Shown: positions 15,537 through 23,600 of the stretch, piece by piece
Numbering within the stretch: position 1 is the stretch's first letter
How the letters are laid out: each line of letters starts with the position of its first letter
DNA from: Brevundimonas sp. UBA986
GTDB lineage: Bacteria; Pseudomonadota; Alphaproteobacteria; Caulobacterales; Caulobacteraceae
Direction: 5' to 3'
DNA length: 25,746 nucleotides
NCBI GenBank assembly: GCA_002292165.1
Contig: DBBK01000024.1
Coordinates: 14,214-39,959, forward strand
Position numbers and translations under genes: made by a program
Notes under the pieces: generated by a model
Told to the model about the DNA's origin: nothing
Databases searched by the model: none
What the model saw: only the letters and a program-made list of their open reading frames with translations

Positions 15537-16315
15537 AGGACCCCGCTTACCGATCCGCACCGGTTCGCCGCGGCCTTGCCCTGATCATCGGTCCGATCCT
15601 GGCGCTGGGCTCCGCCGCCTGTGGTGATCCTCCAGGTGTGGCGGCCGGTGGGCGTCCTCGCCCGCAGGCAGCTGGCGCTCTCGGGGCGCAGGAACAGGCT
15701 GAGCGCCGCAAGGTGCTTTCGTCGGCGACGGATGCGTTTCGCCTGGTCGCCGACGGCGCGCTCGGGCGGGACTTCCCGGCGCTGGATGTGGAAATCGTGC
15801 GCCTTCACGTCGTCACCGCCGCCGCCTTGTCTGCCCTCACACCCGAGCAGGGGGCGGATCTTGTGCACTGCGTGAACCTCATCGAGGTGGCGAGGGATCG
15901 TCAGGCTCGTCCCGACATGGCTCTTGCCGGCGCGGCTGGATACCGGCTGCTGGTCGTTGCAGCTCCCCCGGCGGCGATCCCGGCCGAGGTCGGCTTGCTT
16001 GACTACTCGGGCCTTCGCTTCGCTGCCGATGTCGCCGCAGACCCGCCCCGATGGACCGACGCTCTTCTGGCTGCGGATGAAGCCGGCGAATTCTGGGACC
16101 AGGTCGCCCCACGCGTACGCGACGTTGGATTGCGGGGGCGGTTCGGCGCGGCGGTTATCGACCTCAAGAGGGCGGCTCGCGCACGCAACTTTCGCAAGGC
16201 GGAGGCGGTGATGCGCAGCCGAAGCGGTTTGCTGGACGAACTCGCGGCCGACCTGTCGCCGGAGGGCGGCGGCGCGGACCTTTCAGCCCGCCCGCTGCCG
16301 GATGACGGCCTTTGA
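15533..16315 (+). CDS. Unknown lipoprotein, last gene of the operon
   Basis: A 260-aa protein that I do not recognise. A basic N-terminus and hydrophobic stretch (LALIIGPILALGSAAC) end in a likely lipobox with Cys30, so it is probably lipid-anchored in the periplasm. The mature part is mainly helical, with many Ala, Asp and Arg residues and one hydrophobic stretch near AAGYRLLVVAAPPAAIP. The start is GTG at 15533, which overlaps the ATPase stop as GTGA and gives the only start with a clean signal peptide. Its position directly after the exporter suggests an accessory role, for example substrate hand-over or anchoring, but nothing in the sequence proves this. Confidence 0.7.
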   Translation: MKDPAYRSAPVRRGLALIIGPILALGSAACGDPPGVAAGGRPRPQAAGALGAQEQAERRKVLSSATDAFRLVADGALGRDFPALDVEIVRLHVVTAAALSALTPEQGADLVHCVNLIEVARDRQARPDMALAGAAGYRLLVVAAPPAAIPAEVGLLDYSGLRFAADVAADPPRWTDALLAADEAGEFWDQVAPRVRDVGLRGRFGAAVIDLKRAARARNFRKAEAVMRSRSGLLDELAADLSPEGGGADLSARPLPDDGL

Positions 16316-16331
16316 CGAGCCATCGCCCTGA

Positions 16332-16796
16332 TCAACGCATTCCGACCAGCGCGTCGCGAGACGGTGTCTGAGCGGCGAGGGCGTCCCGGATCGCGAAAGA
16401 GCGTTTGAGCACGGCCTCGGCGTCGTCGCCCGGCTTGTAGGGGTACATCAGCCCGATCGCGCCGATGGGATGGCGGCCTGCGTCGCGCATCTGGACCAGA
16501 ACGCCGATCCTCACGCCATCCTTCTGAACTTCCACGAGCGGCGCGCCGGTCGTCATGACGCCGAGATCGTCTTCGCCCGAGGGTTCGCCATTGGCGTGCC
16601 GGAGGTGGGCCGCCACCACGATGTTCGCCGCCGAGGGTGTCGGGCTGACGTGCAGGATGACATCCAGCATATCGGGGTTGCGGGCGACGATGTCATCCGC
16701 CACCGCCTGGGCGTGCGGATAGGGAGCGGCGTCTTGCGCCGACGCGACGGCCGGCGTGAGGATCAGGGCGAAAGCAGCCAGAAATAGGGACTTCAT
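16332..16796 (-). CDS. Small secreted protein of unknown function
   Basis: A 154-aa protein with a clear signal peptide (MKSLFLAAFALILTPAVASAQ, cut after ASA, about residue 20). The mature region contains HVSPTPSAANIVVAAHLRHANG and a stretch VQKDGVRIGVLVQMRDAGRHPIGAIGLMYPY that reads like two beta strands around a turn, so a small periplasmic sensor or binding domain is possible. I do not recognise the family. It lies downstream of the PepSY gene on the same strand (85-bp gap with a hairpin) and converges on the lipoprotein gene with only 16 bp between stops. The in-frame extension upstream of 16796 lacks the signal peptide start and was not used. Confidence 0.75.
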   Translation of the reverse strand: MKSLFLAAFALILTPAVASAQDAAPYPHAQAVADDIVARNPDMLDVILHVSPTPSAANIVVAAHLRHANGEPSGEDDLGVMTTGAPLVEVQKDGVRIGVLVQMRDAGRHPIGAIGLMYPYKPGDDAEAVLKRSFAIRDALAAQTPSRDALVGMR

Positions 16797-16827
16797 GGGG
16801 AGGGCCTTTGACTGGGGGAAGAGGTAG

Positions 16828-16870
16828 CAAGCGCGACGTCGCAAGGCCGCGGGCCCTGCGACGTCGCTTG
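16828..16870 (-). terminator. Hairpin between PepSY gene and small secreted protein
   Basis: A perfect 10-bp stem (834-843 with 857-866 of the 16-kb block, that is 16834-16843 and 16857-16866), extended by further pairs around a two-base bulge, encloses a GC-rich 13-base loop. No run of T follows on the minus strand, only a pyrimidine-rich stretch. It may act as a weak terminator, an mRNA 3'-end stabiliser or an attenuator between the two genes. Confidence 0.45.
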
Positions 16871-16881
16871 GGTTGTCACGC

Positions 16882-17241
16882 TCAGTCCGGATTTGCGCCT
16901 TCCTCGGCGTTTTCCAGCACAGCGCCGTCGGCGGCGTCGACGCCGACCTCGAAGGTCTTGCCGTTGACCAGGATGTCGAAGGAATACCGCAGGCCGCTGC
17001 CACCGGCCTCCTTCTCCAGTTCGTGGTCCTTGACCTCGCCCGGGCGAGCGTGAAGGGCGATCGCCTGGGCGTCGGCCAGCGAGATTTTGGCTTCTGCGGC
17101 CAGTTCGGGGCCGTCGTCGTCTTCTTCGGTTCCGGGCGCTTCGGCCGCTTCGTGGTGGGCGGGAGCGTGGGCCGACTGCGCGAAGGCGTAGCCGCCGACA
17201 GCGAGGGAGGCGACGGCAGTCGCCAACAGGATGCGTTTCAT
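16882..17241 (-). CDS. PepSY-domain periplasmic protein
   Basis: A 119-aa secreted protein. Signal peptide (about 1-22, ending AFAQSA), an acidic/His-rich linker (HAPAHHEAAEAPGTEEDDDG), then one PepSY domain: ISLADAQAIALHARPGEVKDHELEKE...YSFDILVNGKTFEVGVDAADGAVLE. Small PepSY proteins are often encoded beside two-component systems and efflux genes and are thought to modulate proteases or sensors; their exact role is mostly unproven. ATG at 17241 has a good ribosome site (AGAGGAC, about 8 bp upstream). A 114-bp gap separates it from the RND gene, so it may have its own promoter. Confidence 0.88.
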   Translation of the reverse strand: MKRILLATAVASLAVGGYAFAQSAHAPAHHEAAEAPGTEEDDDGPELAAEAKISLADAQAIALHARPGEVKDHELEKEAGGSGLRYSFDILVNGKTFEVGVDAADGAVLENAEEGANPD

Positions 17242-17338
17242 TCTTGAGTCCTCTCTATTGGAGGTGGACCCTCCGCTTGTGACCCTAGAGAGCGCTCCAT
17301 TCGCGCAAGGTGACTCCGACATTCGCATTTTCAGCCCG

Positions 17339-17359
17339 CAACCTTCGGCCAACCTTCAG
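17339..17359 (-). promoter_or_regulatory. 11-bp-spaced direct repeat upstream of the PepSY gene
   Basis: On the minus strand two copies of C(T/C)GAAGGTTG are spaced exactly 11 bp apart (17350-17359 and 17339-17348). An 11-bp period is typical of OmpR/PhoB-family binding sites. The first copy overlaps the stop codon of the RND gene. Binding is predicted, not shown. Confidence 0.4.
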
Positions 17360-20300
17360 TCCGGACTTTCCGGCGCGCGGAGTGTCAGGCTGATCAGGGC
17401 CGGCATCGCCAGCAGCACCAGCGGAAACTGCAGGAACAGACCGCCGATGATCGCGATGGCCAGGGGCTGCTGGATCGCCGAGCCCTGACCGATTGCGAAG
17501 GCCAGCGGCGCCAGGGTCAGCATGGCGGCCAGTGTTGTCATGGTGATCGGCCGCAGACGGTCACGGCTGGCCTGACGCAGCGCCTCGCGCGGAGGCAGAT
17601 GGTGCGACAGCTCCTGGTATTCCGAGACGAAGAAGATCGACATCTCTGCTCCGATGCCGATGATCATGGTCATGCCCATCAGGGCGGTGATGTTCAGGTC
17701 TACATGGGCTAGCCACAGGGCGGTGAAGACGCCCGCGGTGGACATTAGCGAACAGCCGATGATGATGACGGGCAGCCACAGCCGGCGGTACAGCACCAGC
17801 AGCAGGATGAACTCCGCGATCAGGGCCGCGACGAACACCTTTGACAGGTCGGTGAAGGCGATCTGCTGTTGTTGATACAGGCCACCCAACTCGTAGCGGA
17901 CACCGGGGCTCAGCACGCCCGGTTTGGCAAGGGCGGTCTTCACGTCGGCGATCGCGGCGCCCATTCCGCGGCCCTCGATCCGGCCGGTTATGGCGACCAT
18001 CGGCTCAAGATTGTCGCGCGACAGCTGGGGCTGGCCCGTCACCGGCACGATCTGCGCGACGCGTGACAGGGGGAACAGGTGGCCGTCGGGCGCGCGGATC
18101 GGCAGGGCCGCGAGATCGGGCTGTTGCAGGGTCATGGCGTTGGGCAGGCGGACACGGACATCGACCACCTTGGACGGCAGGACGACGCGGGTGGCGACAA
18201 CCCCGGTCAGGGCGCCGTCGACGGCCTGGGCCACCTGATCCGGCGTGACGCCTTCCAGCCCGGCGCGGACGGGATCGATCCGCAGGTCCAGAGCGTCTCC
18301 GGCCAGTTTGATCCCGTCCTTGACCTCGACCACGCCCGTGATGGCGGAAATGGCGGCGGCGACGCGCCTGGCCTCCGGGATCAGGGCGGTGTTGTCGGCG
18401 CCGTACAGCTTGACCTCGATCGGCTGGGGCACGGCTGTCAGGTCCCCGATCAGATCTTCCATCAACTGGGCCAGTTCGATCTGGACACCGGGGACCTCCG
18501 CGGTGGCCTGGGCCAGGATGCTGGCCATGACTTCGGGCGTGGGGCGTTTGTGGTTGTCCTTCAGCCGCACGAAATAGTCGCCGTGGTAGCTCTGCCCCAG
18601 GTTGCCGCCCAGACCTGTGCCCAGTCGTCGGGAATAGGTCGCGACTTCGGGGGTCCGGGTCAGGATGGCGTCGATCTGGGCGACCTCGCGGTTGGTTTCG
18701 TTCAGCGAGGAGCCAGGGCGGGTGGTGTAGTCGATGATGAAGCCGCCCTCGTCGACCTTGGGCATGAAGCCGGTCGGCACGGAACGGCTGGCCAGTCCGC
18801 CGATCAGCAACACCGGGATCAGCACCACAAGCAGCAGCCAGGGACGGGCCATGGTTGCGTCCAGCAACCGCGCGTGGGTGCGGGCCAGCCAGCTGTCCTT
18901 CTTCGAGGCGCCCGGGTCGCGCCAGCGTTTGAAGTCGACCATTCGCCGCGCCAGGATCGGAACCACGAAGGCGGTCATCAGCCAGGAGATGACGAGGGCG
19001 GCGGCCATGGTGATTGACAGGGCCTTGGAGAAGGCGCCCGTCACCCCGCTCATGAAGCTCAGCGGAATGAAGACGATCAGGGTCGCCAGGCTGGAGCCAG
19101 TCAGGGGGGACATGAACTCGCGCGCGGCCGGCAGGACGGCCTCGGCGCCGGCGACATTGCCGTCCTCGTCGACGGCCCCGGCGCGGCGGGCGATGTGTTC
19201 GATCATGACGATGACGTCGTCGATCAACAGGCCGACGGCAGCCGCGATCCCGCCCAGCGTCATGATGTTGAAGCTCAGGCCCAGAAGGCTCAGCACCAGC
19301 AGGGTCGCGGCCAGGGTGGCGGGCACCACGAGGACGGCGATCAGCGTCACGCGCCAGCTCCGCAGGAACCACAGCAGGACGGCGCCGGCCAGAACCAGGC
19401 CGATCAGCACCGCGTCGCGCACGCTGGCGGCGGACTGGGTGACCAGCTGGCTCTGGTCATACCAGCTGACCAGACGCACGCCCGGAGGCAGGGGGGACGC
19501 CTTCAGCCGGGTCTCGACCGCCTTGACGATCTGGACCGCATTGCCGCTGGGCTGTTCGTAGACACTGAACAGGACGGCGGGTTTGCCGTCCTCGAACACA
19601 CGCGTCCACTGGGGGGCGACCCCGCTCTGGACCGTGGCCACGTCGCGCACCCGGACCACGCCGGAGGCGTCAGCGCGCACCGTCATGTCGGCGATTTCGG
19701 AGGCCTGTGTCGCGCTGCTGTTGGTCACGACCAGGAACAGCTTGCCGCGGTCCTGAACCCGGCCGGAGGCCTGCAGCACATTGCCGGTCTTCAGGGCCTG
19801 GGCCAGGTCGTCCATCGACAGATTGTGAGCCGCCAGTCGCTGGGGATCGCTCAGCACCTGGATTTCGGCGGTGTCGCCGCCCTGCACCGACACCCGGGCC
19901 AGACCCGGGATCGAGGAGAGCATCGGCTTGATCTGATACTGCGCCAGATCCTGCAGGGCGACCGGCGACAGGGTGTCGGACTCCAGCGCGTAGGACAGGA
20001 TCGGATAGACCGTCGGATCCATCCGCTTGACGTCATAGGTCGTTCCGGGCGGAAGGCCGGGCAAGGCCCGCGCCACCGCCGTCTCGACCAGCAGGGCGCC
20101 GGCGGTCATGTCGCGACCCCAACCGAAGTCGACCGAAATCTGGGCCGAGCCCCGGCTGGTGTCGGAGCGCACGTCCTGAACGCCGGGGATGGTGCGGATC
20201 GCCTCCTCGACCGGGCGGGTGACCAGAAGCGCGGTCTGGTCGGCGGGGCGACTGCCGGAGTCGAGATCGACCACGACGCGCGGGAAGGCGGCCTGGGGGA

Positions 20301-20409
20301 ACAGGCCGACGGGCATTGATGTCGCCGCGATGGCGCCTGCGACGGCGATCGCGAAGGCGACCAGCAGGATGGCCCGGGACTGGCTGGAGATGAAACGCGG
20401 GAGAGTCAT
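17356..20409 (-). CDS. RND-superfamily efflux permease
   Basis: A 1017-aa inner-membrane proton-driven pump with the 12-helix, two-half RND plan. It has an N-terminal helix (about 12-31), a first periplasmic loop (32-330), helices 2-6, a middle cytoplasmic linker (about 490-515), a second loop and C-terminal helices. TM4 reads GLLIDDVIVMIEH with Asp397/Asp398, the acidic pair of the proton path. In TM10 Glu922 (GIGAEMSIFF) stands where AcrB-type pumps have a Lys. It lies third in an operon after the outer-membrane factor and adaptor (ATGA overlap). The substrate, drug or metal, is not determined. Confidence 0.93.
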   Translation of the reverse strand: MTLPRFISSQSRAILLVAFAIAVAGAIAATSMPVGLFPQAAFPRVVVDLDSGSRPADQTALLVTRPVEEAIRTIPGVQDVRSDTSRGSAQISVDFGWGRDMTAGALLVETAVARALPGLPPGTTYDVKRMDPTVYPILSYALESDTLSPVALQDLAQYQIKPMLSSIPGLARVSVQGGDTAEIQVLSDPQRLAAHNLSMDDLAQALKTGNVLQASGRVQDRGKLFLVVTNSSATQASEIADMTVRADASGVVRVRDVATVQSGVAPQWTRVFEDGKPAVLFSVYEQPSGNAVQIVKAVETRLKASPLPPGVRLVSWYDQSQLVTQSAASVRDAVLIGLVLAGAVLLWFLRSWRVTLIAVLVVPATLAATLLVLSLLGLSFNIMTLGGIAAAVGLLIDDVIVMIEHIARRAGAVDEDGNVAGAEAVLPAAREFMSPLTGSSLATLIVFIPLSFMSGVTGAFSKALSITMAAALVISWLMTAFVVPILARRMVDFKRWRDPGASKKDSWLARTHARLLDATMARPWLLLVVLIPVLLIGGLASRSVPTGFMPKVDEGGFIIDYTTRPGSSLNETNREVAQIDAILTRTPEVATYSRRLGTGLGGNLGQSYHGDYFVRLKDNHKRPTPEVMASILAQATAEVPGVQIELAQLMEDLIGDLTAVPQPIEVKLYGADNTALIPEARRVAAAISAITGVVEVKDGIKLAGDALDLRIDPVRAGLEGVTPDQVAQAVDGALTGVVATRVVLPSKVVDVRVRLPNAMTLQQPDLAALPIRAPDGHLFPLSRVAQIVPVTGQPQLSRDNLEPMVAITGRIEGRGMGAAIADVKTALAKPGVLSPGVRYELGGLYQQQQIAFTDLSKVFVAALIAEFILLLVLYRRLWLPVIIIGCSLMSTAGVFTALWLAHVDLNITALMGMTMIIGIGAEMSIFFVSEYQELSHHLPPREALRQASRDRLRPITMTTLAAMLTLAPLAFAIGQGSAIQQPLAIAIIGGLFLQFPLVLLAMPALISLTLRAPESPD

Positions 20410-21464
20410 GGCCTGGCCTGTCTGGTGGGAGCTTGAATTCTGGCGCTCATGCCGTCGGTCAGCTGGAAGGCGCCGTCGACGATCACCGGACGGGAAGGGT
20501 TCAGGGCGCCTTCGACGAGGTCGTCGGTCGATGACGGCGCGCGGACCTGGACGGGAATCCGGACGGCCTTGCCGCCCGCGAGCTGGAACAGATAGTCGCC
20601 CTTCTCGTCGTTCAGGACGGCGGCATGGGGCACGATCCAGCCCTGGGCCTGGCCGATCGGAACCGACGCCTTCACGGCTTCGCCGACGATCGGGGCGACA
20701 CCCGGCGCCGACACATCGACATCGATCATCCGCGAAGCCGGGTTCAGGGCATTGTCGACCCGCAGCACCCGTCCGGACTGGCTTGCGCCGCTGGACAGGG
20801 ACTGGACGGCGACGGCGTCGCCCACGTGAACCTGACGCGCGGCGTCAGGCTCGACCCCGACCGTGGCCACCAGACCCGCGCCGGGCGCCAGGGTCAGAAG
20901 CACCGTGCCCGGCTGCGGCCGGTCGCCGGTCGCCGCCGTGACGCTGATCACCACCCCGTCGAACGGGGCGACGATCGCACCGCTCCCGCCCGCCCCCTGT
21001 TGGCGCAAGGCGGACAGGCCGGCCTGGGCGGTCTGCAGGGCGGCGTCGGCGCGGGCGACATCGTCGCGGGTCGCCAGCTGATGGGCGAAATTGTCGGCGG
21101 TGTGGGCCTGCTGCGCCTTGGCCAGATCGACGGCGGCCTGGGCCTGGGCGGCGGCGGCGCGGGCTTCGGGCGCGGCGGCGTAGGTCAGCAGGGTCTGGCC
21201 TGCGCGCACTGCGGCGCCGGGCGCGACGTTCAGGCTGGTCACCACCGCGGCCTGTTGCAGGCTGATGGCCCGCACGGCGGTCGCCGGCGCCCCGACCGTG
21301 CCGAACGCCTCGACGGTCAGGGGCAGGACGCCTTGCCGCGCGGGTCGAACGGTCACCAGCACGCTGGGATCGGCGGGGGCGGCGGGTTTGGCCCCGCAGG
21401 CTGCGGCCGTCAGGGCCATGCCGACCAGCAGCACCAGTCGCGAGTGGAAACGGATCCGCTTCAT
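20406..21464 (-). CDS. RND efflux periplasmic adaptor (membrane-fusion) lipoprotein
   Basis: A 352-aa adaptor with a lipoprotein signal ending TAAAC (Cys23). The lipoyl halves (VVTSLNVAPGAAVRAGQTLL and GAIVAPFDGVVISV) flank a short Ala-rich hairpin (about 103-155), followed by a beta-barrel and membrane-proximal domain (GWIVPHAAVLNDEKGDYLFQL). It connects the RND permease and outer-membrane factor, and overlaps both genes by ATGA. Confidence 0.92.
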   Translation of the reverse strand: MKRIRFHSRLVLLVGMALTAAACGAKPAAPADPSVLVTVRPARQGVLPLTVEAFGTVGAPATAVRAISLQQAAVVTSLNVAPGAAVRAGQTLLTYAAAPEARAAAAQAQAAVDLAKAQQAHTADNFAHQLATRDDVARADAALQTAQAGLSALRQQGAGGSGAIVAPFDGVVISVTAATGDRPQPGTVLLTLAPGAGLVATVGVEPDAARQVHVGDAVAVQSLSSGASQSGRVLRVDNALNPASRMIDVDVSAPGVAPIVGEAVKASVPIGQAQGWIVPHAAVLNDEKGDYLFQLAGGKAVRIPVQVRAPSSTDDLVEGALNPSRPVIVDGAFQLTDGMSARIQAPTRQARP

Positions 21465-22858
21465 TTCGGGGAGTCCTTGGGCAGGTTCTCGACAGGGGGG
21501 AGGCCCGCGCCGGTCAGGGTGGCGATGGCCACACGTTGTTCGAGCAGGGACTGTTGGAGGGTCTGGATCTCCTCGGCCCTGGCCAGGCGGAGCGAGGCGA
21601 GATCGGCATGGGTTCGGGCGTCGAGATCGCGAGACTGGAAAGCGGCGTCAGCGCGCGCCGCGAGCGCGTCGGCGGCGGACATTTCAGCGTGCAGCCGCGC
21701 CAGCCGCTCGGTCTGGGTCGCTGTCTCGCGCCGGAGCGCCGCCAGTTGGCCGACGGCGGAGGCCAGCCGTGCCACGTATTCGGCGCGCAGTTGTTCGCGT
21801 GTGGCCTGTTCCACCGAGACCCCGCCCTGGTTCCGGTCGAAGATCGGCAGGCCGATGCTGGCCTGGGGGCCGCCGTTGATGACCTTGGCGTTGTCGCTGC
21901 CGATGGTTCCGCCCAGGGTCAGGGCCGGGAACTGACCCAGAATGGCGGCGCGCACCCGGGCGTCTTCGGCGGCGTAGCCGAGGCGCAGGGCCACCAGATC
22001 CGGCCTCCGCATCGCCATGGCGTCGGGATCGGACAGGGCCTCGGGATCGATCACGGGCAGGTCCGCTGTGTCGGCCAGTGTCAGCATGACGTCCGGCGCC
22101 AGTCCCAGCAGGGCGTTGAGCTGGTGACGGCGCGACAACTGCAAGGCGTCCAGATCGTCGAGCCGGGTCTGCACGGACTGCAGGGCGCCGAGACCCGGGG
22201 CGATCATGGTCAGGGTGGCGTCGCCGCGCGCCAGGGCCGCCTGGTCGCGCTGCACCCGATCGGCCAGCAGGGTCCGCGTCTGCAGCAGTAACGCCCGCAG
22301 GCGCGCGCCCTCGATCAGGTCGACGGCCACGAGCCGGACCTGCCCGACCGTCTGCCACTCCTGCCAAAGAATCTGGGCGTCAACCTGTTCGGCGGCGTGG
22401 GTGGCGGCGTCGCGGCGGGCCGACAGGGTGATCAGGGCCTTGATGTCGACGCTCAGAGCGGCGTTCCAGGCGGTCACCGTGCCCGCGCCCGACAGCAGGG
22501 GCAGCAGCGCGCCGGACAGGGTGGGGTTGGGCGCGGCGCTGTCGCGCTGGCGTTGACCCTGGGCGACGGCGTGCTGCAGGCGCAGGGCGCGCAGGTCCAG
22601 ATTGTCCGTCAGGGCGATCGCGACCAGATCGGAAACGCTCAACGGCCGGCCGGGCGCCATGGAAGCGGGGGCGACGGGAGACAGGACCGTGCCTTGTGGC
22701 AGGGGGGCGGGCTGATAGCCGGCGCAGGAGGCCAGCAGGGCGCCGATCAGCACGATCGGCGTTCCGATCCGGCCTGTACGTCTGGTGAGGGCGGCGGAAG
22801 CGGCCAAGACATGATCCTCATGCGTCGCCACACCCATCGGCGACGACACGGAGACCAT
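21461..22858 (-). CDS. Outer-membrane factor of the RND pump (TolC family lipoprotein)
   Basis: A 465-aa TolC-superfamily channel. The hydrophobic stretch IVLIGALLASC ends in a lipobox (Cys45), and long helical repeats follow, with the region VGLPIFDRNQGGVSVEQATREQLRAEY typical of metal- and RND-linked outer-membrane factors. ATG at 22858 gives an unusually long pre-lipobox segment (about 33 residues before the hydrophobic core). A GAGGA just 3 bp upstream of this ATG is the reason for keeping it; the next ATG (22837) has no ribosome site. It is first of the three-gene pump operon, 71 bp downstream of the degenerate response-regulator gene. Confidence 0.9.
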   Translation of the reverse strand: MVSVSSPMGVATHEDHVLAASAALTRRTGRIGTPIVLIGALLASCAGYQPAPLPQGTVLSPVAPASMAPGRPLSVSDLVAIALTDNLDLRALRLQHAVAQGQRQRDSAAPNPTLSGALLPLLSGAGTVTAWNAALSVDIKALITLSARRDAATHAAEQVDAQILWQEWQTVGQVRLVAVDLIEGARLRALLLQTRTLLADRVQRDQAALARGDATLTMIAPGLGALQSVQTRLDDLDALQLSRRHQLNALLGLAPDVMLTLADTADLPVIDPEALSDPDAMAMRRPDLVALRLGYAAEDARVRAAILGQFPALTLGGTIGSDNAKVINGGPQASIGLPIFDRNQGGVSVEQATREQLRAEYVARLASAVGQLAALRRETATQTERLARLHAEMSAADALAARADAAFQSRDLDARTHADLASLRLARAEEIQTLQQSLLEQRVAIATLTGAGLPPVENLPKDSPK

Positions 22859-22903
22859 GCGTCCTCGCGCATGAGGCGCCCTTCACCGCTCCATGAAAAC
22901 GCC

Positions 22904-22915
22904 TTCAGATTCGAG
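22904..22915 (-). promoter_or_regulatory. Putative operator upstream of the RND operon
   Basis: On the minus strand the sequence reads CTCGAATCTGAA, followed six bases later by TTCA, about 45 bp before the ATG of the outer-membrane factor. The same 12 bp with TTCA at the same spacing occurs at 23601-23612 in the intergenic region between the two response regulators. A shared binding site for one of those regulators is the simplest explanation. Confidence 0.5.
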
Positions 22916-22929
22916 GTGAGGCTTTGAGG

Positions 22930-23595
22930 TCAGGGCTGCAGCCGATAGCCCACGCCCGGAACCGTCCCGATCATGGGCGTGTCGAACCCGTCGTCCAGCT
23001 TCTTGCGCAGGCGGTAAACATGGGCGTCGATGACCGCGCTCTGCGGGTCGAACTCGAGGTCCCACAGCGCTTCCATCAGTTCGGTCCGCGTCACCACCGC
23101 CCCGACGCGCTCCATCAGCACATGCAGGATGGACAGTTCGCGGTGTGTGAGCCTCAGCGGCCGGCCGGCCCGGGTGGCGCTGCGGGTCGGGAGATTCAGC
23201 TCCAGATCGCCGACCTTCAGCACCGTTCCGCCGTGATCGCCGTAGCGCGTGAGGGCGTCCAGCCGCGCCAGAAGTTCGGCCAGGGCGTAGGGCGCCGCCA
23301 GATAGTCGTCGCAGCCCGCCGCCAGTCCCTCGACCCGCTCGCCTGCCGAGGTTCCGGGACCCAGCATCAGGATCGGCGCGTCACAGCCTTCCGCGCGCAA
23401 CCGGCGTGCGGTCGCCAATCCGTCAAGGGCTGGCAAGGCCCGGGCCAGGATGACCGCGTCGAAGGGATACTCTGTCCCCAGGTTCAGCGCCGTCTCTCCG
23501 TCCTTCGCCAGATCGATCACATGGCCGCTCTCGGCCAGGGCCCGCTGCAGATAGGCGCCCGCGCGGCGATCGGCCTCGGCGATCAGCAGGCGCAT
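22930..23595 (-). CDS. OmpR-family response regulator with degenerate receiver
   Basis: A 221-aa transcription factor: receiver-like domain (1-115) plus an intact winged helix DNA-binding domain (about 127-220; LTHRELSILHVLM, VIDAHVYRLRKKLDD, TVPGVGYRL). The receiver lacks the phosphorylation chemistry: the phospho-Asp position is Ala51 (VILARALP), the conserved Lys is Ala101 (DDYLAAP), the Thr/Ser is Gly79 (MLGP), and one of two acidic pocket residues is Ala8 (AEADRR). It therefore probably acts without phosphorylation. It lies on the strand of the pump operon and 109 bp from the divergent canonical regulator. No cognate kinase adjoins it on its own strand. No clear ribosome site precedes the ATG. 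Confidence 0.92.
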   Translation of the reverse strand: MRLLIAEADRRAGAYLQRALAESGHVIDLAKDGETALNLGTEYPFDAVILARALPALDGLATARRLRAEGCDAPILMLGPGTSAGERVEGLAAGCDDYLAAPYALAELLARLDALTRYGDHGGTVLKVGDLELNLPTRSATRAGRPLRLTHRELSILHVLMERVGAVVTRTELMEALWDLEFDPQSAVIDAHVYRLRKKLDDGFDTPMIGTVPGVGYRLQP

Positions 23596-23600
23596 CGAAA

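Noticed and set aside
16797..17003. N-terminal extension of the small secreted protein
   Set aside because: It would overlap the PepSY gene in another frame and bury the signal peptide that begins at 16796.
18005..20319. Several long frames on both strands within the RND gene
   Set aside because: Arg/Asp/Pro-rich shadows of the RND coding sequence, whose 1017-aa product is unambiguous.
20625..21935. Plus-strand frame of 436 codons opposite the adaptor and outer-membrane factor
   Set aside because: Antisense shadow of two genes with clear domains.
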